Positions 53,918-62,416 of a stretch of DNA of 64,000 bases are shown in pieces (the stretch's first letter is position 1; every line of letters begins with the position of its first letter). A model generated the notes under the pieces. It had not been told where the DNA came from and searched no databases. It saw only the letters and a program-made list of their open reading frames with translations. A program made the position numbers and the translations under genes. Source of the stretch: Niastella koreensis GR20-10 (lineage in GTDB: Bacteria; Bacteroidota; Bacteroidia; Chitinophagales; Chitinophagaceae); assembly GCF_000246855.1 (NCBI RefSeq), contig NC_016609.1, positions 7,142,744 through 7,206,743 of the forward strand, in the 5' to 3' direction.

Positions 53918-53962
53918 AGGTTCAACCAAGGTTTAATTAAAAAAAATCGCTCTTTACTCAAA

Positions 53963-56785
53963 ATGCCAAAAGACACTTCTATCAAGTCAGTATTAATTAT
54001 CGGTTCAGGTCCCATTGTTATCGGCCAGGCTTGTGAATTTGATTATTCCGGTTCACAGGCAGCCCGTAGTATCAGGGAAGAAGGAATTAAAGTAATTCTA
54101 ATCAACAGTAACCCTGCAACCATCATGACCGATCCTATGATGGCCGATAAGGTTTACCTGTTGCCACTGACGGTAGAAAGCATTGAGCAAATTCTGGAAG
54201 AAAACCAGATTGATGCGGTGCTACCGACCATGGGCGGACAAACAGCCTTAAACCTGGCTAAAGAGGCAGCAGAATTAGGTGTGTGGGAAAAATACAACGT
54301 TCGATTGATCGGGGTTGATATTGCCGCCATCGATACAGCTGAAGACCGGGAAAAATTCCGCCAGCTGATGTTGAAGATAGGCGTTGCGGTTGCTCCATCA
54401 AGAGTAGCCAACTCCCTGCTCGAAGGAAAGGAATTTGCCCAGGAAATTGGATTCCCCCTCGTAATTCGCCCTTCATTCACCCTGGGTGGAACCGGTGGCG
54501 GATTCGTTCACGACAAATCTGAACTGGAAGCAGCCCTCGACAGAGGTTTGAAAGCTTCTCCCATACACGAGGTACTCGTTGAAAAAGCCGTACTGGGTTG
54601 GAAAGAATACGAACTGGAACTGCTGCGCGACAAGAATGATAACGTTGCCATCATTTGTACCGTTGAGAACCTCGATCCAATGGGTGTTCATACCGGCGAC
54701 TCCATCACCGTAGCCCCGGCCATGACCCTGAGCGATACTGCGTTCCAGGACATGCGCAACAAGGCCATCCTCATGATGCGCAGCCTCGGCAACTTCGCCG
54801 GTGGTTGTAATGTGCAGTTTGCATTGGACCCTGTAACCGAACAACTGATCTCTGTTGAAATAAATCCACGCGTGAGCCGGTCATCGGCCCTGGCCTCTAA
54901 AGCCACCGGTTACCCCATTGCCAAAATAGCCGCCAAACTCGCTATCGGCTATAACCTCGATGAACTGAAGAACCAGATCACCAAAACCACTTCGGCTTAC
55001 TTTGAGCCGGCGCTGGATTACGTGATCGTGAAAATGCCCCGCTGGAACTTTGACAAATTCAAAGGCGCCAACGATACCCTCGGTTTGCAAATGAAAAGTG
55101 TGGGCGAGGTAATGTCAATCGGCAGAAGCTTTACTGAAGCCATTCAAAAAGCCTGTCAGAGCCTCGAGAACAACGCAGTTGGACTGGGTTACTATGGTAA
55201 AAGCCAGATGCATGCTGAGGAACTGATCGAATACATCAAGACCCCGAAATGGGACCGCATCTTCCGCATTAAAGATGCCCTTATGGCTAGCGTATCGGTT
55301 GGAACCATTGCCAAAGCCACCCTTATTGACCGCTGGTTTATCAATGAGATCAAAAAGATCGTTGATCTGGAAAAAGAGATTGAAAAATATAAAATGGCCA
55401 CCCTGCCTGTTGAACTGCTAAAAGAAGCCAAATTCATGGGCTTCAGTGATGAGCAGATCTGCAAAATTATGCAGGATGGTAACGACGAAGAAGTATACGA
55501 AAAACGGAAAGCAGCAGGCATTACCCGCGTTTACAAAATGGTTGATACCTGCAGCGCCGAGTTTGAGGCCAAAACACCTTACTTCTATTCTACCTTCGAG
55601 TCAGGTAATATTTCTGAAAGCAAAGTCAGCGACCGCAAAAAAGTGATCGTGCTCGGTTCAGGCCCCAACCGCATTGGTCAGGGTATTGAGTTCGACTACT
55701 GCTGTGTGCATGGCTTGCTGGCACTGAAAGAGTGCGGTTACGAGGCCATCATGATGAACTGTAACCCCGAAACAGTGTCAACCGACTTCGACATGGCCGA
55801 TAAACTGTACTTTGAACCCGTATTCTGGGAGCACCTGTGGGAGCTGATTGAGCATGAAAAACCAGAAGGTGTTATTGTTCAGTTGGGCGGACAAACAGCC
55901 CTGAAGCTGGCCGAAAAACTGACCAAAAAGGGCGTTAAGATTATTGGTACTTCGTTCGACAACATGGACATCGCAGAAGACCGCGGTCGCTTTAGCGATA
56001 TGCTGAAAGAACTGGGCATCCCTTACCCTAATTACGGAACAGCCTTTACAGTTGATGAAGCAGTTGAAGTAGCCAATAAAGTAGGGTACCCTGTACTGGT
56101 TCGCCCCAGCTATGTATTAGGCGGCCAGCGCATGCGTATCGTAATCAACGATGAAGAAGTTGAAAAAGCAGTAGTAAGCCTGCTGAAACATATCCCCGGC
56201 AACAAGATCCTCATCGATCACTTCCTCGATCGTTGCCAGGAAGCTGAAATTGACGCCATTTGCGACGGAGAAAGCGTTCACATAATGGGTGTAATGGAAC
56301 ACATTGAGCCTGCTGGTATCCACAGTGGTGACAGCAACGCGGTGTTACCTCAGTTCAACCTGAGCCCCCTGGTTGTGGAAACTATGGAAGAATACGCGCG
56401 CAAGATCGCGTTCAAATTAAATATCAAAGGTCTCATCAACATTCAGTTTGCCATCAAAGACGGTAAAGTGTATGTGATTGAAGCTAACCCACGCGCATCG
56501 CGCACCACACCGTTTATTGCCAAAGCCTACCAGATCCCCTACCTGAATGTAGCTACCAAGATCATGTTAGGCGCCAATAAACTGCGCGACTTTAAATTCG
56601 TAAAACGCCTGAAGGGCTATGCGATCAAAGAGCCGGTGTTCAGCTTTGAAAAGTTCCCTGGAGTAAGCAAAGAGCTGGGACCTGAAATGAAAAGCACTGG
56701 TGAAGCCATCCGCTTCATTAAAGACCTGCGCGATCCATACTTCCGTCAACTGTACAAAGACAGAAGTATGTACCTGAGCAAATAG
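53963..56785 (+). CDS. carB: Carbamoyl-phosphate synthase large subunit, without the C-terminal MGS domain
   Basis: 940 residues. CarB makes carbamoyl phosphate from bicarbonate, ATP and ammonia supplied by CarA, for arginine and pyrimidines. Both ATP-grasp halves are complete: [19 protein letters not shown] to residue about 400, oligomerisation region to about 550, then [14 protein letters not shown] and the second grasp up to about 920. The protein stops where the regulatory MGS domain (about residues 937-1073 in E. coli) would begin; the last segment is [13 protein letters not shown]. Short forms of about 940-950 residues are usual in Bacteroidota. carA is not in the window. It ends with a strong terminator. 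Confidence 0.95.
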   Translation: MPKDTSIKSVLIIGSGPIVIGQACEFDYSGSQAARSIREEGIKVILINSNPATIMTDPMMADKVYLLPLTVESIEQILEENQIDAVLPTMGGQTALNLAKEAAELGVWEKYNVRLIGVDIAAIDTAEDREKFRQLMLKIGVAVAPSRVANSLLEGKEFAQEIGFPLVIRPSFTLGGTGGGFVHDKSELEAALDRGLKASPIHEVLVEKAVLGWKEYELELLRDKNDNVAIICTVENLDPMGVHTGDSITVAPAMTLSDTAFQDMRNKAILMMRSLGNFAGGCNVQFALDPVTEQLISVEINPRVSRSSALASKATGYPIAKIAAKLAIGYNLDELKNQITKTTSAYFEPALDYVIVKMPRWNFDKFKGANDTLGLQMKSVGEVMSIGRSFTEAIQKACQSLENNAVGLGYYGKSQMHAEELIEYIKTPKWDRIFRIKDALMASVSVGTIAKATLIDRWFINEIKKIVDLEKEIEKYKMATLPVELLKEAKFMGFSDEQICKIMQDGNDEEVYEKRKAAGITRVYKMVDTCSAEFEAKTPYFYSTFESGNISESKVSDRKKVIVLGSGPNRIGQGIEFDYCCVHGLLALKECGYEAIMMNCNPETVSTDFDMADKLYFEPVFWEHLWELIEHEKPEGVIVQLGGQTALKLAEKLTKKGVKIIGTSFDNMDIAEDRGRFSDMLKELGIPYPNYGTAFTVDEAVEVANKVGYPVLVRPSYVLGGQRMRIVINDEEVEKAVVSLLKHIPGNKILIDHFLDRCQEAEIDAICDGESVHIMGVMEHIEPAGIHSGDSNAVLPQFNLSPLVVETMEEYARKIAFKLNIKGLINIQFAIKDGKVYVIEANPRASRTTPFIAKAYQIPYLNVATKIMLGANKLRDFKFVKRLKGYAIKEPVFSFEKFPGVSKELGPEMKSTGEAIRFIKDLRDPYFRQLYKDRSMYLSK

Positions 56786-56803
56786 TCATTGTAACGCTAT
56801 ATA

Positions 56804-56837
56804 AAAAGCCCTCCCGATGCATCGGGAGGGCTTTTTT
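56804..56837. terminator. Bidirectional terminator between carB and the response regulator
   Basis: A 16-bp perfect palindrome (AAAAGCCCTCCCGATG and its complement) with T on each side; it serves the convergent genes. Confidence 0.88.
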
Positions 56838-56864
56838 GTTGCTATTAATAAGTTGCAGAATAAT

Positions 56865-57521
56865 TTAGATCTCCACCATGTTGTGCTTGATGGCATAAAT
56901 AACCAGCCCCACCCGGGTTTTAACGCCCAGTTTTTCAAAAAGGGAGTTACGATAATCATCTACGGTACGTGGGCTAACGTACATCTTGCCGGCAATGTCT
57001 TTATAGGTTAATTCGGTGCAAACCCACTTCAGAAATTCCCGCTCCTTTTCGGTGAGGTGTATGGGCTCCTGCGGCTTATCCATGTCTTTGTGTAAACCGC
57101 TGATGATCTTACCAGATATCAGTTCAGAAAGATAGAAGTCTTTATGCATGACCGAATCCAACGCCAGTTTTAATTCTTCCGGCTCCGCATTCTTCATTAT
57201 ATATCCTTTGGCGCCCAGGCGCAGCATGCGGATAATTATATTTTCATCGCTGAACATGGAAAGTGCCAGGATCTTTACCTGTGGGAAATTCTTGTAAATC
57301 CACTTGGCGGTTTCATACCCATCTATATCGGGCATGTTTACATCAAGCAAAATAATATCGGGTATAATATGCTTGTTAAGCTTTTCCTTAACCTCCAGTC
57401 CGTTACTTGCCTCAAACAACACTTTATAATTCTCAAATGAATTAATCAACCGAGCCAGTGCATTTCGCAATAAATTATGGTCATCGGCAACAGCTACCTG
57501 TATGTTTTTGTTAACAGTCAT
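56865..57521 (-). CDS. NarL/FixJ-type response regulator
   Basis: 218 residues. Receiver domain (about 7-125) with acidic pair VADDH, phospho-acceptor D60 in LLDVNMPDIDGYE, and KGYIMKNAEP (Lys near 111). The LuxR-type helix-turn-helix is at about 150-215 (LTEKEREFLKWVCTELTYKDIAGKMYVSPRTVDDYRNSLFEKLGVKTRVGLVIYAIKHNMV). It is 21 bases downstream of the histidine kinase, so the two form a two-component system. Targets unknown. Confidence 0.95.
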   Translation of the reverse strand: MTVNKNIQVAVADDHNLLRNALARLINSFENYKVLFEASNGLEVKEKLNKHIIPDIILLDVNMPDIDGYETAKWIYKNFPQVKILALSMFSDENIIIRMLRLGAKGYIMKNAEPEELKLALDSVMHKDFYLSELISGKIISGLHKDMDKPQEPIHLTEKEREFLKWVCTELTYKDIAGKMYVSPRTVDDYRNSLFEKLGVKTRVGLVIYAIKHNMVEI

Positions 57522-57542
57522 TATGTACGCGCATTCACTTTT

Positions 57543-58334
57543 TTAATCGGGTAAGGGCAATTGGATGGTAACAGTAGTGCCTTTGCCAGGTTCACTTTGC
57601 ATGTCTATATCAGCACCAATGAGTTTTGCCCGGTTGAAAATACTCTTTAATCCAACACCAGCCGCAGACGAAGTAGAATTTTTCTTTTCTGCCACATTGA
57701 AACCCACCCCGTCATCTATTATTTTCATTATGAATTTGTCTTCGAGATAGGCTAAGCTTACCTGTATTTTCTGGGCCTTTGAGTGTTTTAAGATATTGTT
57801 GAGGTTTTCCTGGAAGATCCTGAATAATACGATCCCTTTCTGATCATCAAAGCTTTGCTCAATACCAGAGTTTGAGAATTCGATATCGAGCAACCCGGTG
57901 CGGTTTATATTCTCCAGCTCGAAGTGAATGGATTCAGGCAGCCCGATCTGTGTTATACGATCGGTATGCAGGCTCTTGGTAAGGTTAGCCAGGTCAATCA
58001 TGGCCTTATTCAGCACTCCACGGGCGCCTTGTATAGGTTCAAACGCCTCGTGATCATTGCTCATGGGCAATACCGCCAGGGAAAGCTTTACTACCGACAA
58101 CATCTGCCCTATATTGTCGTGCAACTCCTGACCAATATTCTTAAAGGTTTCTTCCTGTATCTCCAGTTGCGACTTCAACGTTTCCCGCTCATACTCCTCC
58201 TTCATGCGAATTATCTCCGACTCCTGCCGGTGTTGTCTGCGCTGGTACAGGAAAAGGGTGGTAACAATAAAGCCTACCAGCAATACTGCCAGTATAGCGC
58301 CCATTATTATTACTATATAAATATCCGTACTCAT
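57543..58334 (-). CDS. Sensor histidine kinase (HisKA_3 type)
   Basis: 263 residues. One N-terminal transmembrane helix (about 6-30), then a coiled-coil linker, then the HisKA_3 phospho-acceptor H72 (QELHDNIGQMLS), and a HATPase domain (FRIFQENLNNILKHSKAQ, MKIIDDGVGFN, GVGLKSIFNRAKLIGADIDMQSEPGKGTTVTIQLP). There is no extracellular sensor domain, so the signal probably comes through the membrane segment or a partner such as the polytopic protein encoded just upstream. Confidence 0.94.
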   Translation of the reverse strand: MSTDIYIVIIMGAILAVLLVGFIVTTLFLYQRRQHRQESEIIRMKEEYERETLKSQLEIQEETFKNIGQELHDNIGQMLSVVKLSLAVLPMSNDHEAFEPIQGARGVLNKAMIDLANLTKSLHTDRITQIGLPESIHFELENINRTGLLDIEFSNSGIEQSFDDQKGIVLFRIFQENLNNILKHSKAQKIQVSLAYLEDKFIMKIIDDGVGFNVAEKKNSTSSAAGVGLKSIFNRAKLIGADIDMQSEPGKGTTVTIQLPLPD

Positions 58335-58421
58335 ATTACAACCATTGCGGCAAGCAATTTAGCACAAAGTTCAAACCAACAGGGTAGCAGGGGTACTGTT
58401 TTTATAAACCAATCGTAAAAC

Positions 58422-59069
58422 CTATAATACTGTGCGTATTTTCCGGAACCTGACCCGGCACAGGAAAGCAATGGAAAATAAAGAATATAATAAAATGTTC
58501 AGGATCTGCAGAACGGCATTCAGGTTAAGCAATATAATACGCGGTAACCCGTACAAATGGTTCCATAAACCCACCAATGGAAAAGAACAGGTATAAAAAA
58601 ATAACAGCCCTGAACATATCCAGAATGCCGGCTCCTTTACCAGGTTTACCGAATGCGTGGTTTGAAATATTTCATAAAAATAATAGATGCAGGCGCCAAC
58701 AATCAGTAAACAACCCAGCGAGTAAGTATTCGTATGAAAGGTGTTTTCTTGAAAAAACAGCATGTTAATTAATACCAGTACCGGATAAATGGCCATTAAC
58801 AACACGATGAGCTTTTTGACTCTTACATTATATATGATACGTCTTAAAATGTATAGGTAAAAAATAAACTCGAATGTGGTAAATATATTATACATCGGGA
58901 TCGAATCAATTTTCCTTTTTACGAGAAGATCCCCAATGATCTCAATAATAATGGTCAATAATAGAAAAAAGGGAAATGTTTTCAGGTACCTGGGCAGCGA
59001 TGCCTGAAAAAACAAGGCCAGGGACGCTAAAAAGCAAATCACTTCAATTATTAGAGAAAATAGGCTCAT
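58422..59069 (-). CDS. Polytopic membrane protein, unknown function
   Basis: 215 residues, almost entirely hydrophobic: about six or seven transmembrane helices (residues 3-22, 31-50, 60-78, 85-105, 115-135, 150-170, 180-205). No signature recognised. It is on the same strand as, and 87 bases upstream of, the one-helix histidine kinase. Similar small membrane proteins precede HisKA_3 kinases in related genomes, so a sensory role is possible but unproven. Confidence 0.72.
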   Translation of the reverse strand: MSLFSLIIEVICFLASLALFFQASLPRYLKTFPFFLLLTIIIEIIGDLLVKRKIDSIPMYNIFTTFEFIFYLYILRRIIYNVRVKKLIVLLMAIYPVLVLINMLFFQENTFHTNTYSLGCLLIVGACIYYFYEIFQTTHSVNLVKEPAFWICSGLLFFYTCSFPLVGLWNHLYGLPRIILLNLNAVLQILNILLYSLFSIAFLCRVRFRKIRTVL

Positions 59070-59094
59070 CAGGCACTAATGTAGAAAATTCAGC

Positions 59095-59135
59095 ATAAAA
59101 AAAAAATCCGCTCCGGATAATCCGGGGCGGATTTT
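59095..59135 (-). terminator. Terminator of the 155-residue protein gene
   Basis: A 14-bp stem with one wobble (AAAATCCGCTCCGG with its partner, 59103-59135), then nine T on the minus strand. Confidence 0.85.
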
Positions 59136-59162
59136 AAAAATATATTAAGTCCTGATAATTTC

Positions 59163-59630
59163 TTAGATCACGATCATACCATCTCCCTTGTCTACGATGG
59201 TAATACCCAAACCGTCCCAATCGGTTTCAACGCCTCCGGGAGGTAATGAACCCATATTGTAAGCCAGCAGTTGCTTGCCGTTGCTTGTTTGCTGATAAAC
59301 GTTCTTGTGAGCAAAACCATTTTCAGTTTCCTGACGATCTGTTGCTACAAACACAGTAGTTTGTCTGCCGGCATATCCTGGTCTTTCTGCAAAGTTTTCG
59401 GGGTAAACACCAAAGTGAATGCTAACGGCATTGGCGCCGGCAGCCTTTGAACGTTGCAAAAATTCTTCTAATTCTTCAATTGTATAAAAAAGGCTCAGCG
59501 TATCCTCTTTACCCATGCGCTCAGAATTCTGCTGCCATCTTTCTTGTTTATAGGTACGAATGAGGGTATCAACGTGGTTCGTGTTTACGTATCTTCCTAC
59601 CGCTAAGGAATTTTTTTCAATTGTAGTCAT
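59163..59630 (-). CDS. Hypothetical protein, 155 residues
   Basis: A soluble protein with no signal peptide: MTTIEKNSLAVGRYVNTNHVDTLI..., a helical first half (IEELEEFLQRSKAAGANAVSIHFGVYPENFAE), then beta-like segments ending TDWDGLGITIVDKGDGMIVI. I do not recognise the family. Codon use looks regular and it has a clean terminator. The 600 bases upstream hold hairpins but no clear promoter. Confidence 0.68.
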   Translation of the reverse strand: MTTIEKNSLAVGRYVNTNHVDTLIRTYKQERWQQNSERMGKEDTLSLFYTIEELEEFLQRSKAAGANAVSIHFGVYPENFAERPGYAGRQTTVFVATDRQETENGFAHKNVYQQTSNGKQLLAYNMGSLPPGGVETDWDGLGITIVDKGDGMIVI

Positions 59631-60008
59631 AGCTTGTGAGTTTTGTTTAGTTGTGATTGTGTTGTCGATGTGAAGGTAGCGGCGAGCGCATAGAAAACTT
59701 CGGCTACAACTGAATGTTAGACAACTAATTACGAATTACTATTATTCATAACGTGAAGGAGTTCAACGAGTCACGTGAAAATGACGGTGTAAATACCGTG
59801 AAATGAAGAAGAAATAACCGTTTAAAAAACACCTCTTATCCCCGTCTTTTTACGGGGGTGCTTAGCCCGCTAATTCCCCGTACAAAATACCGTAGTTAAT
59901 AAATCGCGCTTTTCTGGCATGTATCCGGTTTTTGTCTGAAATTAGACATGGAGAGTTGCTATCATCCCGTTTTATAAATCCAATGGTCCTGTGAAAACCC
60001 GCCGACAG

Positions 60009-60052
60009 ATTTCCTCAAGGCTTTTGTTATCCGCAAATACTCTTGAGGAAAT
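60009..60052 (+). terminator. Orphan hairpin 1 upstream of comEC
   Basis: An 11-bp perfect stem (ATTTCCTCAAG/CTTGAGGAAAT) with a 22-base loop, followed by TTTATT. Possible terminator. Confidence 0.5.
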
Positions 60053-60080
60053 TTTATTCTGAACACAGAATTTTCCTTTT

Positions 60081-60148
60081 CAAACTACCTGCTTTATCTT
60101 TTTACCATTAGCCTTGTCCTTTTTTGATAAAGTAGGTAGTTTGTTTTT
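60081..60148 (+). terminator. Orphan hairpin 2 upstream of comEC
   Basis: An 18-bp stem with one wobble (60081-60098 with 60126-60143) and a 27-base loop, followed by TTTTT. It looks like a plus-strand terminator although no plus-strand gene precedes it. Confidence 0.6.
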
Positions 60149-60226
60149 AAATCCCCTCCATTCTCTTACTCACAGATTCCCCTTGTAATTTATTATTGCT
60201 GGTCTTTTGTAATTTCACTTAGTGGT

Positions 60227-62323
60227 ATGTCTCATTTGCCTGCCTGGCCCATTTGGAAAGAATCACCTTTTATCCGGCTTATAATCCCGCTTATCGCCGG
60301 CATTGCTTATCAGTGGTATTGGCCCTTCCCCATTTATTTCATGTGGCTGATTTTAGCCCTCAGTACTAGTGCGCTATCGCTTCTTCAAGCTCAATCGCTT
60401 TCACGCCAATACCGTGCCCGATGGCTTAACGGCATATGCTTGCATGCAACGCTATTTGCCACAGGAGGTTTAGTATTATTTTATGGTGATAATCAACATC
60501 AAAAAACGAGTATTACCAGGCAGAATACAGCAGGAAAGGTTATTCTGGTAACCATTGAAGAACCACTGTCTGAAAAAACACAATCCTGGAAAACCATTGC
60601 ATCCGTTCAGGCAGTTTTGTTTGACCATTCTCTTAACAAAGCCAGCGGAAAGATCCTTCTTTACTTTCAAAAAGACAGTACCAGTCAACGTCTTCAGTAT
60701 GGCAAACAATTATTACTCTATAAAACATTGCAACCGGTAAAAAATACTGGTAACCCTGGCTGCTTCGACTATCAGCGGTATTGCGCTTTTCAAGGCATTT
60801 CACACCAGGTTTATCTTAAGCAGGGCGAGTATGTACCCCTCAAAATAGAAAATGAAAACCTGTTTCGGAAATTTCTTTTTTCCACAAGAGCCAAAATTGT
60901 TGCGCTTCTTAAAAAATACATTCCCGGCGATAAAGAAGCCGGGCTTGCTGAGGCCATGCTCATTGGTTATAAAGAAGACCTTGACCAACGCCTGGTTCAA
61001 TCCTATTCAAATACCGGTGTAGTGCATATCATTGCCATTTCAGGTTTACACCTTGGATTAATTTACTGGTTATTAACGCTGTTATGCAAACCGCTGGCAA
61101 AACGTAAAGGAGGTAAACTGGTACAACCCATACTCATTATTGCAGGCCTCTGGTTATTCAGTTTTATCGCGGGTGGTTCACCCTCCGTACTGCGTTCGGC
61201 TGTTATGTTCACCTGCGTGGTTATTGGCGCACATTTAAACAGAAAAACATCCATTTACAACAGCCTGGCAGCTTCAGCTTTTCTGCTTCTGTGTTATAAC
61301 CCATTCTGGCTTTGGGATGCGGGCTTTCAATTGTCATATGCAGCAGTGCTGAGCCTTGCTGTTTTTTATAAGCCTGTTTACAATTTGTTGTTTGTATCGA
61401 ATAAGCTACTGGACCTTTTATGGAAATCGCTAAGCGTTACACTGGCGGCGCAAATCCTAACGGTGCCGGTTTCGGCATACCTCTTTCATCAATTCCCTAA
61501 TTTATTTCTCATTGCCAACCTGCTTGCTGTTCCCTTATCGAGCCTCATCATTTTTGGTGAAATACTACTTTGTGCGGTAAGTGTATTACCAATAATGGCT
61601 TCAGGTGTTGGTTATCTGTTACACCATACTATATATTGGCTGAATACTTTTATTGAACAGGTAGGCAGCCTGCCTTATGCTACCTTGGGCAACCTGCAAA
61701 TAAACTCAGCACAACTGGTTTGCCTGTACGTATTTATCGGCGCCATAGCCTGGTGGCTATTGAATAGGAAGCACCAGGGAGTCGTATTGTCGCTAATGGC
61801 GCTTTTGTCTTTTATAATATTCCGGACAGTTGATGTTTGGAATACCGGGCAACAAAAAAAACTGATCGTTTATAACATACCCCGGCATAGCGCCATTGAC
61901 GTTATGGTAGGCACGAAATACTTTTTTAAAGGCGATAGCCTGATTCAACACGACGACCTATTGCAAAAATTTCACCTGCAACCATGTCGGTTACTACACC
62001 GCGTAATCAACTCATTTAACCCGGGAAATATACTGGGTGAAAAGAATTTTTACCGGTTCGGGAACACCTCCTTTTTACTGTTTGATGCACCATTGGACCT
62101 TTCAAAATTTTACCCAAAAACCCCGATTGATATAATTATAGTTTCCAACAACCCTCCCATTCAAATTGCGCAAATAACGGGTGCATTTCAGTGCCGCCAA
62201 TTTGTTTTTGACGCATCCAATCCCGCGTGGAAAGTAGCCAAATGGCAGCAGGAATGCGCCCAACTGGGGCTTGCCGCCTTTTCGGTAGCCGATAAGGGTG
62301 CTTTTGTTTTCAACCTGTATTAA
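60227..62323 (+). CDS. comEC: ComEC/Rec2-family DNA-uptake channel
   Basis: 698 residues. ComEC is the inner-membrane channel for single-stranded DNA during transformation. N-terminal helices, an OB-like DUF4131 domain (about 95-200), and the competence core (about 240-510: AMLIGYKEDLDQRLVQSYSNTGVVHIIAISGLHLGLIYWLL, GGSPSVLRSAVMF, WDAGFQLSYAAVLSL). The C-terminal part (about 545-698) is where a metallo-beta-lactamase-like nuclease domain would be, but no HxHxDH motif is visible, so it is degenerate. Single gene; purH follows with its own promoter. Confidence 0.93.
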   Translation: MSHLPAWPIWKESPFIRLIIPLIAGIAYQWYWPFPIYFMWLILALSTSALSLLQAQSLSRQYRARWLNGICLHATLFATGGLVLFYGDNQHQKTSITRQNTAGKVILVTIEEPLSEKTQSWKTIASVQAVLFDHSLNKASGKILLYFQKDSTSQRLQYGKQLLLYKTLQPVKNTGNPGCFDYQRYCAFQGISHQVYLKQGEYVPLKIENENLFRKFLFSTRAKIVALLKKYIPGDKEAGLAEAMLIGYKEDLDQRLVQSYSNTGVVHIIAISGLHLGLIYWLLTLLCKPLAKRKGGKLVQPILIIAGLWLFSFIAGGSPSVLRSAVMFTCVVIGAHLNRKTSIYNSLAASAFLLLCYNPFWLWDAGFQLSYAAVLSLAVFYKPVYNLLFVSNKLLDLLWKSLSVTLAAQILTVPVSAYLFHQFPNLFLIANLLAVPLSSLIIFGEILLCAVSVLPIMASGVGYLLHHTIYWLNTFIEQVGSLPYATLGNLQINSAQLVCLYVFIGAIAWWLLNRKHQGVVLSLMALLSFIIFRTVDVWNTGQQKKLIVYNIPRHSAIDVMVGTKYFFKGDSLIQHDDLLQKFHLQPCRLLHRVINSFNPGNILGEKNFYRFGNTSFLLFDAPLDLSKFYPKTPIDIIIVSNNPPIQIAQITGAFQCRQFVFDASNPAWKVAKWQQECAQLGLAAFSVADKGAFVFNLY

Positions 62324-62333
62324 CCTACCTTTG
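62303..62333 (+). promoter_or_regulatory. Promoter of purH (TTTG-N19-TACCTTTG)
   Basis: The best promoter in the window: TTTG at 62303-62306, 19 bases, TACCTTTG at 62326-62333, then CGC. It overlaps the end of comEC. Leader about 75 bases. Confidence 0.75.
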
Positions 62334-62416
62334 CGCCCTTAAATCAACTATTGATAAGCCATTGATGGTTGGTAATCCCCAATGTCCCTTTCACTACTTC
62401 CGATTAAAATAAGCAT

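Larger units (their letters stand above)
59631..60226. other. Intergenic region with two large plus-strand hairpins
   Basis: About 600 bases without a gene. Small hairpin at 59840-59857 (CCCCGT/ACGGGG). Larger ones at 60009-60052 and 60081-60143 are listed separately. Short ATG frames are all under 12 codons. No tRNA-like fold was seen. Confidence 0.5.

Noticed and set aside
53686-53940. 84-codon plus-strand frame before carB
   Set aside because: It spans the carB promoter box and leader and has no family features; it is better explained as non-coding.
53963-56785. CarB as a truncated pseudogene
   Set aside because: Both ATP-grasp halves are complete, the stop is followed by a proper terminator, and 940-950 residues is usual in Bacteroidota.
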